From NCBI RefSeq assembly GCF_026107375.2, contig NZ_JAPCIA010000001.1:2604001-2668000 (forward strand): a stretch of DNA of 64,000 nt, written 5' to 3'. Both the position numbers and the translations under genes were made by a program. Positions 1 to 7,908 of this stretch are shown here, piece after piece (the stretch's first letter is position 1; each line of letters begins with the position of its first letter). The notes beneath the pieces are model-generated. The model had not been told where the DNA came from. It searched no databases and saw only the letters and a list, made by a program, of their open reading frames with translations. The stretch comes from Sphingomonas sp. BT-65. GTDB lineage: Bacteria; Pseudomonadota; Alphaproteobacteria; Sphingomonadales; Sphingomonadaceae.

Positions 1-2
1 GC

Positions 3-1700
3 TGGGACGAGGCCGGGCGGCGCAACAGCTGGACCTTCAGCGAGGAGAAGGGCGAGCCGCTCGACCTGCCGCTGATCCGCCGCGCGGTGGTGGCGGGGAC
101 GCGCATCCGCTATCGCGACCCGCGCCTGCGGCTCGCCGCGAACATCGCGGTCGACACGGTCGAGGCGCGCGACGATCGCCTCGCCAACTCGATCCACTTC
201 CGCGGCGACGGCACCGCGCGGGGCACGCCGTTCACCTTGTGGGGCGCGCTGCTCTCGCCCAACGCGACGGTGGCGGGTGGGCACAACCAGCTCGCGCTGC
301 GCATCAACGCGGTGCGTACCCGCGCCGACATCACCGGCACGCTGCCCGGCGCGACCGAGATCGAGGGCGCGGACCTGCATGCCGATGTGCGCGGCGCCAA
401 TCTTGCCGACGCGTTCGCGGTGTTCGGCATCGCGGTGCCCGACACGCGCAGCTACCGGCTGCGCTCGGCGCTGACCAAGCAGGGCGCGGAATGGCGCTTC
501 ACCGGGCTGCGCGGGCGATTCGGCGACAGCGACCTGGCCGGGCGGATGACGGTGCGCATCGGCGAGCCGCGATTGTTCCTCGACGCCGACCTGACCACGC
601 GCTCGCTCGACATCGTCGATGCCGGGCCGTTCATCGGTTACAGCCCGAGCGAGTCGGTGAGCGGCAACGTCACCGAACGGGTCGGCGGCACCACCCGCAT
701 CCTTCCCGACGCGCCGCTGCGTGTCGAGGCGCTGCGCAATTTCGACGCGCGGGTGAGCTGGAAGGTTGCGCGGGTGCGCGCCGAACAGCTGCCGCTCAGC
801 GACGTCACGCTCGGGCTCAGCCTCGACGACCGGTTGCTCAAGCTCTCGCCGTTCAACTTCGCGATGGCGCGCGGCACGGTGAGTTCGGACATCACGATCA
901 ATGCGCGCAACCCGGCGGTGTTCACCGATTACGACATCCGCCTCTCGCCGACGCCGATGGGGGTGCTGCTCAGGGGGCTGGGGGTCGAGGAATCGGGTAC
1001 CACCGGCACGCTCAGCGCGCGCGTGAAAATGACCGGCACCGGGGACAGCGTGCGCAAGTCGCTCGCCGCGTCCAACGGCCGGATCGCGGTGGTCCTGCCG
1101 CGCGGGAGCTTCTGGACGCGCAACATCCAGCTCTCCGAGCTCGACATCGGCACGTTCGTCCAGAAGATGTTCGAGGGGCGCCTCAAGGAGCCGGTGCAGA
1201 TCAACTGCGGGCTGATCGCCTTCTCGGTGCGGAACGGGATCGCCGCGGCCGACCCGATCCTGATCGACACGCAGAAGAATGTGATGCTCGGGCGCGGCGG
1301 CTTCAGCTTCCGCAACGAATCGCTCGACCTCGCCTTCCGCGCCGATTCGAAGAAGTTCAGCCTGTTCGCCGGCCAGTCGCCGGTCGGCATCGGCGGCTCG
1401 TTCGCGCGGCCGAGCATCGACGTGATCAGCCCCGAGCTGCTCGGCCGCGCCGGCGCCGGGCTCGGACTCGGCGTGGTCGCGACGCCGATCGCCTCGCTCC
1501 TCGCTTTCGTCGATGTCGGCGACGCCAAGTCGGCCGATTGCGGACCGGTCCTTGCGGGCGCTACCGCGCGGGCGCAACGCGACACCAAGGGGCGCCCGCG
1601 CGACGATGTCGGCAAGGGCACCACCGCCAAATCCGAAGACGGCAGCCGCTCGAAGGGCGAGCGCCGCGAACAGCGCAAGAAGTTTCTGGGGATTTTCTGA
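3..1700 (+). CDS. AsmA-like envelope protein, C-terminal part (5' end outside window)
   Basis: The reading frame is open from the window edge, so the N-terminus is missing. About 565 residues are visible, rich in alternating beta-strand-type segments with repeated 'LSxxxxxxRLLKLSPFNF'-type patterns. The C-terminal third resembles the AsmA C-terminal domain ('GRIAVVLPRGSF', 'CGLIAFSVRNGIA', 'GRGGFSFRNESLDL', 'PVGIGGSFARPSIDV'). AsmA-family proteins are inner-membrane-anchored periplasmic proteins linked to outer-membrane biogenesis and lipid transport. The tail is strongly basic (RSKGERREQRKKF). Its stop overlaps the start of the following VOC gene (TGATG), suggesting coupled translation. The family call is fairly safe; the specific paralogue cannot be named. 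Confidence 0.8.
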   Translation, partial: WDEAGRRNSWTFSEEKGEPLDLPLIRRAVVAGTRIRYRDPRLRLAANIAVDTVEARDDRLANSIHFRGDGTARGTPFTLWGALLSPNATVAGGHNQLALRINAVRTRADITGTLPGATEIEGADLHADVRGANLADAFAVFGIAVPDTRSYRLRSALTKQGAEWRFTGLRGRFGDSDLAGRMTVRIGEPRLFLDADLTTRSLDIVDAGPFIGYSPSESVSGNVTERVGGTTRILPDAPLRVEALRNFDARVSWKVARVRAEQLPLSDVTLGLSLDDRLLKLSPFNFAMARGTVSSDITINARNPAVFTDYDIRLSPTPMGVLLRGLGVEESGTTGTLSARVKMTGTGDSVRKSLAASNGRIAVVLPRGSFWTRNIQLSELDIGTFVQKMFEGRLKEPVQINCGLIAFSVRNGIAAADPILIDTQKNVMLGRGGFSFRNESLDLAFRADSKKFSLFAGQSPVGIGGSFARPSIDVISPELLGRAGAGLGLGVVATPIASLLAFVDVGDAKSADCGPVLAGATARAQRDTKGRPRDDVGKGTTAKSEDGSRSKGERREQRKKFLGIF

Positions 1701-2134
1701 TGCGGCCACGCCTTTCCGTCCTGACGCTCGGCGTCGCCGATCTCGAACGGTCGCTGGCCTTCTACCGTGACGGCCTGGGGCTGCCTAGCGAAGGCATCGT
1801 CGGCCGCGAGTTCGAGCATGGCGCGGTCGCCTTCTTCCAGCTCACCGGGGGCGTGCGGCTCGCGATCTGGGCGCAGGACGACATCGTCCATGATACCGGG
1901 CTCGCCAAGACGCCCGCGAGCCCGACCGCCTTCACGCTCGGCCATAATGTGTCGAGCCGGGAGGAAGTGGCCGAGGTGATCGAGCAGGCGCGTCGCGCAG
2001 GCGCCGAGATCGTCAAGGAACCGGCGGACACCTTCTATGGCGGCCATGCCGGCTATTTCCGCGATCCCGACGGCCATGTCTGGGAAGTGGTGTGGAACCC
2101 GGCGGCGCTGCCCGACGACGAGGCGGAGGACTGA
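1700..2134 (+). CDS. VOC (glyoxalase/bleomycin-resistance fold) family protein
   Basis: This 144-residue protein is a single vicinal-oxygen-chelate domain. It opens with 'SVLTLGVADLERSLAFYRDGLGL', the usual first beta-alpha unit, and ends with 'YFRDPDGHVWEVVWNP', where the Glu is normally a metal ligand. Family members are small metal-dependent lyases, isomerases, dioxygenases or resistance proteins, so the substrate cannot be told. The ATG overlaps the stop of the AsmA-like gene by one base, so the two are probably co-transcribed. Confidence 0.85.
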   Translation: MRPRLSVLTLGVADLERSLAFYRDGLGLPSEGIVGREFEHGAVAFFQLTGGVRLAIWAQDDIVHDTGLAKTPASPTAFTLGHNVSSREEVAEVIEQARRAGAEIVKEPADTFYGGHAGYFRDPDGHVWEVVWNPAALPDDEAED

Positions 2135-2143
2135 ACCGGGCGC

Positions 2144-2926
2144 TCAATGCCCGCGGCAGGCGAGCGCCTCGATGATCTCCTCGATCCGCGCCGGGTCGCC
2201 CGCGGCGATCACCTCGCCGTTGCTTCCCGCATGGAGCGGATCGCCCTGCCAGTCGCACATCCGCCCGCCCGCGCCCTCGACCACCGGCACCAGCGCGGCG
2301 AAGTCGTGGAGCTTGAGCCCCGCCTCGATCACCAGGTCGAGATGGCCCGAGGCGACGAGGCCGTAATTATAGCAGTCGCCGCCGAGCACGGTGCTCATCA
2401 CCGCGGCGTCGACATGCTCGAAGGCGTGGAGCTGGTCATCGCTGAACAGGGCGGGGGAGGTGGTGGCGAGCAGCGCCTTCGACAGCTCGCGGCAGGTGCG
2501 CGCGATGGCAGGCTTGCCGTTGAACAGCGTCTCGCGCCCGGTGACGCCGAGCCAGCGCTCGCCGATGACCGGCTGGTCGATGATGCCGAGCACTGGCCAG
2601 CCATCCTCGAGCAAGGCGATCAGCGTGCCGAAGATCGGGCGGCCGACGATGAAGCTGCGCGTGCCGTCGATCGGGTCGAGCACCCAGGTCCGGCCGCTGG
2701 TGCCCTGACGCTCCTCTTCTTCCTCGCCGACGATGCCGTCCATTGGGCGTTCGGCGATGATCAGCCGCCGCATCGCCGCCTCGGCCTCCTTGTCGGCGAG
2801 CGTCACCGGCGAGGCGTCGTCCTTGGCCTCCAGGCCATGCTCGGTGCGGAAATAGGGGCGGATCGCGGCGCCCGCGGCATCGGCGAGGCGCTCTGCGAGA
2901 TCGATATCGGCTTGGGAGACTGGCAT
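2144..2926 (-). CDS. hisN: Inositol monophosphatase-family phosphatase, probable histidinol-phosphatase
   Basis: The 260-residue protein has the full Li-sensitive phosphatase metal site: VTLAD near 41-45, GEEEE from residue 67, DPIDGTRSF at 84-92, and a C-terminal 'GLKLHDFAALVPVVEGAGG' carrying the last Asp. IMPase-like enzymes of this length that begin 'DIDLAERLADAAG' act in many alphaproteobacteria as the HisN histidinol-phosphatase of histidine biosynthesis, and this is the favoured call. A general inositol or nucleotide phosphatase cannot be excluded, since no other his gene is nearby. It converges on the VOC gene with a 9-bp gap. Confidence 0.82.
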   Translation of the reverse strand: MPVSQADIDLAERLADAAGAAIRPYFRTEHGLEAKDDASPVTLADKEAEAAMRRLIIAERPMDGIVGEEEEERQGTSGRTWVLDPIDGTRSFIVGRPIFGTLIALLEDGWPVLGIIDQPVIGERWLGVTGRETLFNGKPAIARTCRELSKALLATTSPALFSDDQLHAFEHVDAAVMSTVLGGDCYNYGLVASGHLDLVIEAGLKLHDFAALVPVVEGAGGRMCDWQGDPLHAGSNGEVIAAGDPARIEEIIEALACRGH

Positions 2927-2964
2927 GGTGCGGCCCTAGCCGCCGCGCCTGGCCCCTGCCAAGC

Positions 2965-3774
2965 TCAGAAGGGGAACCAGCGGCTCTTCTCGCTGAACTT
3001 CATATAGCCGACATTGGCGCCCGCGCGCCAGCCGACGCCGAGGCGGACCGGGATCAGTACCACGTCGCCGCGGCGCAGATAGCTCGCCGAGAAGCCGCCG
3101 ACGAAATAGAGCCGGCCCTCGCCCGCCGGGAAGCGCTTGTAGAGCTCCTGGCTGTCGTAGAGGTTATAGACCAGCACGAACACCTTGTTGGCGTCGCCGC
3201 CGATGTCGAAGCCGACCGACGGCCCGGTCCAGAACACCTTGCGCTCGCCCTCGACCGCATGGACCATCTGGCCCGAGCCGTAGCGCAGCCCGACCACGAT
3301 CGCGCCCGAGCCTTCGCTGCCGGCGATATAGGCATTGGGCTCGCCCTGTTCCTTGAGGATGTCCTCGATCAGCGCGGCGAGGCCGCTCGCGCCCTTGCCG
3401 AACACGCCCTCGGCCGCGGCGACGAGGCGCACCCGGTCGAAGGTCGTGGGCGCGTCGGGCTTGGCGAGGCCGTTGGCGGCGGCCACCGGCGTGGCCGTGC
3501 CAGCGGGGGCGGCGGTGACCGGGGCGGTTTCGCCGGTCGTGGAGTCGGCGGGCGGGGTGTATTCGGCGCCCGGATCGACCGTCTCGTCGGCGGGGGGCGG
3601 CGCTTCGTCCGCGGGAATCGGGTCCTGCGCGGGCGGGGTCGTGGTCTGCGGCTGGTTGAGGTCGGCGTCGATCGCGCTGTTAGGATCGACGGTGCGGATG
3701 CTCTGCGCCAGCGCCGGGGCCGCCGCCATCGGCGCCGTCAGTGCCATCATGAGTCCGATCAGTACGCGCCGCAT
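2965..3774 (-). CDS. DUF1134 (EipA-type) cell-envelope protein
   Basis: The start is set by a strong GGGAGG ribosome-binding site just upstream of the ATG and by the signal peptide that follows (MRRVLIGLMMALTAPMAAAPALAQ). Mature residues 25-120 are a Pro/Ala/Thr-rich, low-complexity linker. The C-terminal ~150 residues are the DUF1134 domain, with 'VVGLRYGSGQMVHAVEG', 'GPSVGFDIGGDANKVFVLVYNL' and 'YFVGGFSASYLRRGDVVLIPVRLGVG'. Family knowledge: the Brucella member EipA is a periplasmic protein needed for envelope integrity. Exact partners are unknown. It faces tRNA-Ser divergently. Confidence 0.85.
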   Translation of the reverse strand: MRRVLIGLMMALTAPMAAAPALAQSIRTVDPNSAIDADLNQPQTTTPPAQDPIPADEAPPPADETVDPGAEYTPPADSTTGETAPVTAAPAGTATPVAAANGLAKPDAPTTFDRVRLVAAAEGVFGKGASGLAALIEDILKEQGEPNAYIAGSEGSGAIVVGLRYGSGQMVHAVEGERKVFWTGPSVGFDIGGDANKVFVLVYNLYDSQELYKRFPAGEGRLYFVGGFSASYLRRGDVVLIPVRLGVGWRAGANVGYMKFSEKSRWFPF

Positions 3775-3902
3775 TGGTAAACCCTCCCGCCAGCCTGCCA
3801 TTAGGTCGCCACGTGCGACGGCGGCAATGAACGGGCGATGACCCGAGTCGATTTTGCGTCCACCCGAGTCGCCTGCGCGGCGAAATGCCGCCGAACGCCC
3901 CA

Positions 3903-3931
3903 TTGATCGCCCGCACGCGGCTCGCTATAGC
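3903..3931 (+). promoter_or_regulatory. Sigma-70-type promoter of tRNA-Ser
   Basis: TTGATC (-35) is followed after exactly 17 bases by TATAGC (-10). Initiation would fall about 14 bases before the tRNA 5' end. Position, spacing and hexamers all fit a housekeeping tRNA promoter; this is inferred from sequence alone. Confidence 0.6.
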
Positions 3932-3951
3932 CCGCGCTCCGCCGCTGGACC

Positions 3952-4041
3952 GGAGACGTGGGTGAGTGGCTGAAACCAACGCTTTGCTAAAGCGTCGTAC
4001 GGGGAACCGTACCGAGGGTTCGAATCCCTCCGTCTCCGCCA
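3952..4041 (+). tRNA. tRNA-Ser (anticodon GCU)
   Basis: A complete class II tRNA with the 3' CCA encoded. The acceptor GGAGACG pairs with CGTCTCC, the anticodon stem ACGCT/AGCGT encloses loop TTGCTAA with GCT at 3986-3988, the long variable arm is CGTACGGGGAACCGTACG-like, and the T-arm contains GGTTCGAATCC. The long variable arm plus GCT identifies the AGC/AGU-decoding serine tRNA. Confidence 0.97.
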
Positions 4042-4115
4042 CCGGCCCGGCCCGCTGCTCGATGCAGGCCCAAGCGACTCGCAATCGTCATCGCTTGCTG
4101 GCATCTCCGGCGCTG

Positions 4116-5213
4116 ATGCGTTCGCTGCTTTTCTTCCCGCTCGTCGCTTTTGCCGTTCCCGCCATCGCGCAGGTCCGCGCCGTGCCGACCCAGCCCGCTT
4201 CGGAGCGCGAGGCGCTGCGTGGGGTCGAGGTGATCCTGCTCAACGAGGGTGCCGTCCCCGTTCCCGCCGAGGGGCCGCGCCAGATCGAGGTGACCGCGGC
4301 CGACGGCACGCGGATGACGCTCGAGCGCCTGCCCGCGCCCGCCGCGACGATCCAGCCCGGCGGCTTCGTCAAGGCGCGCTACGTGCCCGTCGCCTATGCC
4401 GCGCGCCCGGCACCGCCAATCGCGGGCGAGCTCCCGCCGGGGGTGGGCCGCGCCTATCCGGCCGATGTCCGTACCGCCGCGGCCGCCGATCCCGACGGCG
4501 AGACCGAGGTGCGCCGTTCGGCCGGCACCTCCTCGGGCTTCCTCACCCGCTTCGCATCGCACGAGCCGGTCTATGGTGTATTCGGTCCGGGCGACTCGGG
4601 CGCGAAGATCCAATTCAGCTTCGCCTTCCAGCCGTTCCGCGACGACAGCGCGCTCAGCGGCTTCAAGTTCGCCTATACCCAGACGATGTTCTGGCGGCTC
4701 GACCTGCCCTCGGGTCCGTTCGAACACACCACCTATTCGCCCGAGGTCTTCTACGAGAAGGCGGTCGACGAGAGCGCGGCGTTCGGCCTCGGCTGGCGGC
4801 ACGATTCGAACGGCGAGGGGACGGGGACGACGATCGATTCCAACCGCATCTTCGCGCGCTTCACCAAGGCGTTCGACCTCGGCGACGGCTGGCGCGCCGA
4901 GGTGACGCCGCAGGCCTGGGTCTATGTCGGCAAGCAGGGCGTCGCGCCCGATCTCGACCGCTATTGGGGCAACGCCTCGCTCGGTTTCACGCTGGTCAAG
5001 CCCGACAGCGTGAAGCTCAGCCTCAACGTGCGCGGCAATCCCGACAGCGGGCGTGGCGCGGCCGAATTGTTTGCTTCCTATCCGCTCGCCGATCTCGGCG
5101 GCGGGTTCGGCATCTATCTGTTCGGGCAAGGCTTCACCGGCCACGGCGAGGCGCTCGATGATTATCGCCGCCGCGACACCCATGCGCGGCTCGGCATTTC
5201 GCTTACCCGCTAG
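4116..5213 (+). CDS. pldA: Outer-membrane phospholipase A (OMPLA family)
   Basis: This 365-residue protein has a signal peptide (MRSLLFFPLVAFAVPAIAQ) and a C-terminal beta-barrel. The catalytic motif is intact: H229-D-S231-N-G, with N243 in 'TIDSNRIF', the same 14-residue spacing as His142/Ser144/Asn156 of E. coli OMPLA. The family is a Ca-dependent outer-membrane lipase, active as a dimer when membrane asymmetry is disturbed. About 100 extra N-terminal residues precede the barrel, compared with E. coli. The frame extends upstream into the tRNA; the ATG before the signal peptide is therefore used. Confidence 0.9.
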   Translation: MRSLLFFPLVAFAVPAIAQVRAVPTQPASEREALRGVEVILLNEGAVPVPAEGPRQIEVTAADGTRMTLERLPAPAATIQPGGFVKARYVPVAYAARPAPPIAGELPPGVGRAYPADVRTAAAADPDGETEVRRSAGTSSGFLTRFASHEPVYGVFGPGDSGAKIQFSFAFQPFRDDSALSGFKFAYTQTMFWRLDLPSGPFEHTTYSPEVFYEKAVDESAAFGLGWRHDSNGEGTGTTIDSNRIFARFTKAFDLGDGWRAEVTPQAWVYVGKQGVAPDLDRYWGNASLGFTLVKPDSVKLSLNVRGNPDSGRGAAELFASYPLADLGGGFGIYLFGQGFTGHGEALDDYRRRDTHARLGISLTR

Positions 5214-5268
5214 GCTTGGCGGCAAGGTTGCAGGGGCGCATAGTCCGCCCGAACGAAGGAGAATCCCG

Positions 5269-5826
5269 ATGCGTGTCGCGTTGATTGCCGCCCCCTTGGC
5301 CCTAGCTGCTGCCCTGACCGCCGCCATTCCCGCCTCGGCGCAACTCGCCGCGGGTGCGGCCGCGCCCGATTTCAACACGGTCGGCGCGCTGGCCGGCAAG
5401 GAGTTCAAGCTCCACCTCAAGGCCCAGCTCAAGAAGGGCCCGGTGGTCCTCTATTTCTACCCGATGTCGTTCACGCCGGGCTGCAGCGCGGAGGCCCAGG
5501 CCTTCGCCGCCGCGACGCCCGAGTTCAAGGCGGCCGGGGCGACGGTGATCGGCATGGCGGCCGATCCGATCGAGAAGCTCAAGGATTTCTCGACCAAGGA
5601 TTGCGCGAGCAAGTTCGCGGTGGCGCAGGCGACGCCCGCGATCATCGAGGGCTATGACGTCGCGCTCAAGCGCAACGGCACCAAGACGGCGATGGCCAGC
5701 CGCACCAGCTTCGTCATCGCGCCCGACGGCAAGATCCTCTACGCGCATAGCGACATGAGCCCCGCGCCGCACATCCGCAACACCCTCGCCGCGGTCAAGG
5801 AATGGCGGGCTAAGCGGCAGAAATAG
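5269..5826 (+). CDS. Exported AhpC/TSA-type peroxiredoxin
   Basis: The protein has 185 residues. A clear signal peptide (ALTAAIPASAQ, cleavage near residue 25) and an AAGGAG site before the ATG fix the start. The thioredoxin-fold core carries 'FYPMSFTPGCSAEAQAF', with the peroxidatic cysteine at C72 in the PxxxTxxC motif, and a second cysteine at C112 that may serve as the resolving residue (BCP-like). It would reduce peroxides in the periplasm. Export is unusual for this family, which is mostly cytosolic. Confidence 0.88.
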   Translation: MRVALIAAPLALAAALTAAIPASAQLAAGAAAPDFNTVGALAGKEFKLHLKAQLKKGPVVLYFYPMSFTPGCSAEAQAFAAATPEFKAAGATVIGMAADPIEKLKDFSTKDCASKFAVAQATPAIIEGYDVALKRNGTKTAMASRTSFVIAPDGKILYAHSDMSPAPHIRNTLAAVKEWRAKRQK

Positions 5827-5959
5827 TGGCGATTAATATGCTTATTAGGCCCGAAACGATTTCACGGGATATTAGCAGTTAGCGCCTAGACCCAGGCTCA
5901 TCGGAATGCGTTGGCGGGCGCGTGTGGACGGCGCCCGCGATGAGCGTGGGGATGGATTT

Positions 5960-6985
5960 ATGACGGTGGCGAGGGCCGCGCGTCCAGTCGATGCCGTTGA
6001 CCCGGCCCGGCTGTTGTACGAGCGCATCGGCACATTCCTGTTCGACCAGCGGCTGGAGCCGGATCCGGCGAATTTCGCGTTCGCCTGGCACCTGCTCCAC
6101 GATCCCGCGGGTCCGCTGGCCAAGGCGGTCGCCGCGCTCACCGACGGCGGCGTTCGTCTCACCCAGCGCGACATCGCATCGCTCGGCTGCGAGGCCCCGG
6201 CAAGCGCCCACGGCGCGCGCGAGAAGGCCGACGGCCTCGTCGCGCAGACCCAGATGCAGGTCGAGGGCTTTCAGGACATGGTGCAGGCGATGCGCACCGA
6301 GACGCAGGGGTTCGGCCGCGATCTCGCCGCGAGCGCCGATGCGATCCGCCGGTTCGGCGACCGGAAGGAGGGCGCGTTGTTCGACGAGCTCTCTCGCGTG
6401 ACCGCGACGATGCTCGAACGCGTCCACAGCGCCGAGACGCGCCTGGAAAGCGCGACGCGCGAGGCGAGCGAGCTGCGCGACAAGCTCGAGGAAGCGCGCG
6501 ACAATGCCCGCCGCGATCCGCTGACCGGCCTGCCCAATCGCCGCGCGTTCGAGGAAGCCTTCGCCGCGCAGGCGGACGTCGGCGACGGCATGTGCGTCGC
6601 GGTGTGCGACGTCGATCATTTCAAAGGGGTCAACGATCGCTTCGGCCATGCGGTGGGCGATCGCGTGCTCAAGACGATCGGCGAGGCGCTGGTCGAGAGC
6701 TGTCCGGCGCAGTTCGTCGCGCGCTATGGCGGCGAGGAGTTCGCCGTCCTGTTCGCCGACGCTGATATCGCGCGGGCGCGAGTCACGCTCGACAATGCCC
6801 GCGCGAGCGTCGCCGCCAAGCGCTACCGGCTGCGCGAGACCGACGAGCCGCTGGGCGAGATCACCTTCTCGGCGGGGCTCACGCGGGTCGCGGCGGGCGA
6901 ATCCTTCGGCACCAGCTTCGGCCGCGCCGACCGGTTGCTCTATGCGGCGAAGAAAGACGGGCGCAACTGCGTCCGGGCCAGCTGA
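5960..6985 (+). CDS. GGDEF-domain diguanylate cyclase
   Basis: This 341-residue protein has no membrane segment. The N-terminal half (about 1-180) is an unrecognised, largely helical region with a likely coiled coil ('ETRLESATREASELRDKLEEARD'). A GGDEF domain follows, with 'DPLTGLPNRRAFEEAF', 'CDVDHFKGVNDRFGHAVGD' and active-site GGEEF at 257-261. The position expected for the RxxD inhibitory I-site reads CPAQ, so product feedback is probably absent. It should make c-di-GMP from two GTP. The start chosen is the ATG after GTGGGGATGG; an in-frame alternative lies 54 bases upstream. Confidence 0.9.
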   Translation: MTVARAARPVDAVDPARLLYERIGTFLFDQRLEPDPANFAFAWHLLHDPAGPLAKAVAALTDGGVRLTQRDIASLGCEAPASAHGAREKADGLVAQTQMQVEGFQDMVQAMRTETQGFGRDLAASADAIRRFGDRKEGALFDELSRVTATMLERVHSAETRLESATREASELRDKLEEARDNARRDPLTGLPNRRAFEEAFAAQADVGDGMCVAVCDVDHFKGVNDRFGHAVGDRVLKTIGEALVESCPAQFVARYGGEEFAVLFADADIARARVTLDNARASVAAKRYRLRETDEPLGEITFSAGLTRVAAGESFGTSFGRADRLLYAAKKDGRNCVRAS

Positions 6986-7000
6986 TTATTGGGAATTTAC

Positions 7001-7026
7001 GCCATTTGGATTGGCGAAATTTGCCA
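7001..7026 (+). promoter_or_regulatory. Three alternating GCCA/TGGC half-sites, possible activator site
   Basis: GCCA, TGGC and GCCA occur with starts exactly 11 bases apart, forming two overlapping dyads in an AT-rich gap. They sit about 55-80 bases upstream of the -24 element of a sigma-54-type promoter, where an enhancer-binding protein could bind. Binding is inferred only. Confidence 0.3.
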
Positions 7027-7079
7027 GAATATTCAGTAACAAAATTATAATCCCTTGAAATTCAGGCAGTTATTGAAAC

Positions 7080-7095
7080 TGGCACGCACCCTGCA
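7080..7095 (+). promoter_or_regulatory. Sigma-54 (RpoN) -24/-12 promoter
   Basis: The sequence TGGCACGCACCCTGCA keeps the invariant GG (-24) and GC (-12) separated by exactly 10 bases, and matches the TGGCACG...TGCA consensus. Initiation would be near 7107, about 45 bases before the first micropeptide start. The AT-rich stretch from 6986 to 7080 contrasts sharply with the surrounding high-GC coding DNA. Confidence 0.65.
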
Positions 7096-7150
7096 AATAC
7101 CTTGGCATCCCGCCGGACGGTCTGGCGGAACTGCACAGGGAGTTAAAATC

Positions 7151-7261
7151 ATGGTCCTCCGTTTCGAAGCTTTCAGCCGCTACGCGCTCTCGCTGGTCGG
7201 CGCCGCCGCCTTCACCGCGGTGATGATCGCCAACACTGTCAGCATGGGTCCGGTCGCCTGA
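7151..7261 (+). CDS. 36-residue hydrophobic micropeptide 1
   Basis: The peptide is MVLRFEAFSRYALSLVGAAA followed by FTAVMIANTVSMGPVA. A good ribosome-binding site (AGGGAG) precedes the ATG at normal distance. A short basic/amphipathic head leads into one membrane-spanning segment ending in a small polar tail. It is clearly related to the next peptide: both share 'R...L.G....F..T/AVMI..T..M...G.VA/IA'. Both lie downstream of a sigma-54-type promoter. No function is known to me; a membrane stress or signalling peptide is possible but unproven. Confidence 0.7.
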   Translation: MVLRFEAFSRYALSLVGAAAFTAVMIANTVSMGPVA

Positions 7262-7288
7262 CCGGACCCCGCCAACAGGAGAAACAAC

Positions 7289-7387
7289 ATGGCACGCCAG
7301 ATCCTCGTCGGGGTCGTTTCCTTCGGTCTCACCACGGTGATGATCCTGACCACCACCGCCATGCCGGGCTCGGGCGTCATCGCCTGA
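7289..7387 (+). CDS. 32-residue hydrophobic micropeptide 2, paralogue of the first
   Basis: The peptide is MARQILVGVVSFGLTTVMIL followed by TTTAMPGSGVIA, with AGGAG six bases before the ATG. It aligns over its whole length with the preceding 36-residue peptide (shared TVMI/AVMI core and Gly-Val-(I)Ala end), so the pair probably arose by tandem duplication. It is predicted to span the membrane once with few exposed residues. The 27-bp gap to peptide 1 implies one transcript. Confidence 0.7.
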   Translation: MARQILVGVVSFGLTTVMILTTTAMPGSGVIA

Positions 7388-7404
7388 GCCCCGCAGGCCG
7401 GGGC
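7388..7404 (+). terminator. GC-rich hairpin after the micropeptide pair
   Basis: GCCCCG and CGGGGC form a 6-bp stem directly after the second stop codon. No immediate T-run follows (a short TTTT lies 30 bases on), so its role as a terminator is uncertain; it may also serve the converging DUF421 gene. Confidence 0.35.
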
Positions 7405-7425
7405 CGCCCAGGCCGCCTTGGCCAA

Positions 7426-7908
7426 TCAACTTGGTTTTGGATTATCCGGGCGCGATGAGTCGCTGTCGCCGTCCCGCTTGATGAAGCTGATCCTCCCCTC
7501 GGGTTCGAGGATCGCCCAGGCGACTTCCCCAAGATGCGCGATGCCCGCCAGCCGCATCTCCGATTCGATCTCCGCCCGGGTCAGCCGGTCGCGCTCGAGA
7601 TTGGCCGCGACCAGCTCGCCATCGCGGACCAGCACGCGCGGCGCGCCCTCGACCACGCGCTGCGCGCGCGGTGAGAGATAGACCACCCAGCCGAGCACCA
7701 CCGTCCAGAAGGCGAAGGTCGCGATCGCCAGCGTCGCGCCGGTCAGGCTGAAGTCGTTGTGCGTGATCCCCTGCTGGATCAGGTCGCCGACCACCACCAG
7801 CATCACCAGCTCGAACGGCGTCATCTGTCCGAGCTCGCGCTTGCCCATCAGCCGCAGCAGCGCGAACAGGATCGCGAACATGATCGTGGCGCGGATGACG
7901 ATGTCCAT
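7426..7908 (-). CDS. DUF421 (YetF-type) membrane protein
   Basis: This 160-residue protein has two to three N-terminal membrane segments ('IVIRATIMFAILFALLRLMG', 'FAFWTVVLGWVVYLS'). The family signature 'LRLMGKRELGQMTPFELVMLVVVGDL' precedes a small soluble domain ('APRVLVRDGELVAANLERDRLTRAEIESEMRLAGI'), ending in a disordered acidic/Ser-rich tail. The biochemical role of DUF421 proteins is not settled. Its start overlaps the stop of the preceding minus-strand gene by 3 bases (ATGA), so the two are translationally coupled. Confidence 0.88.
   Translation of the reverse strand: MDIVIRATIMFAILFALLRLMGKRELGQMTPFELVMLVVVGDLIQQGITHNDFSLTGATLAIATFAFWTVVLGWVVYLSPRAQRVVEGAPRVLVRDGELVAANLERDRLTRAEIESEMRLAGIAHLGEVAWAILEPEGRISFIKRDGDSDSSRPDNPKPS

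Noticed and set aside
3966..4115. N-terminal extension of the phospholipase frame
   Set aside because: It runs through the tRNA-Ser gene; the signal peptide and catalytic barrel begin at the later ATG.
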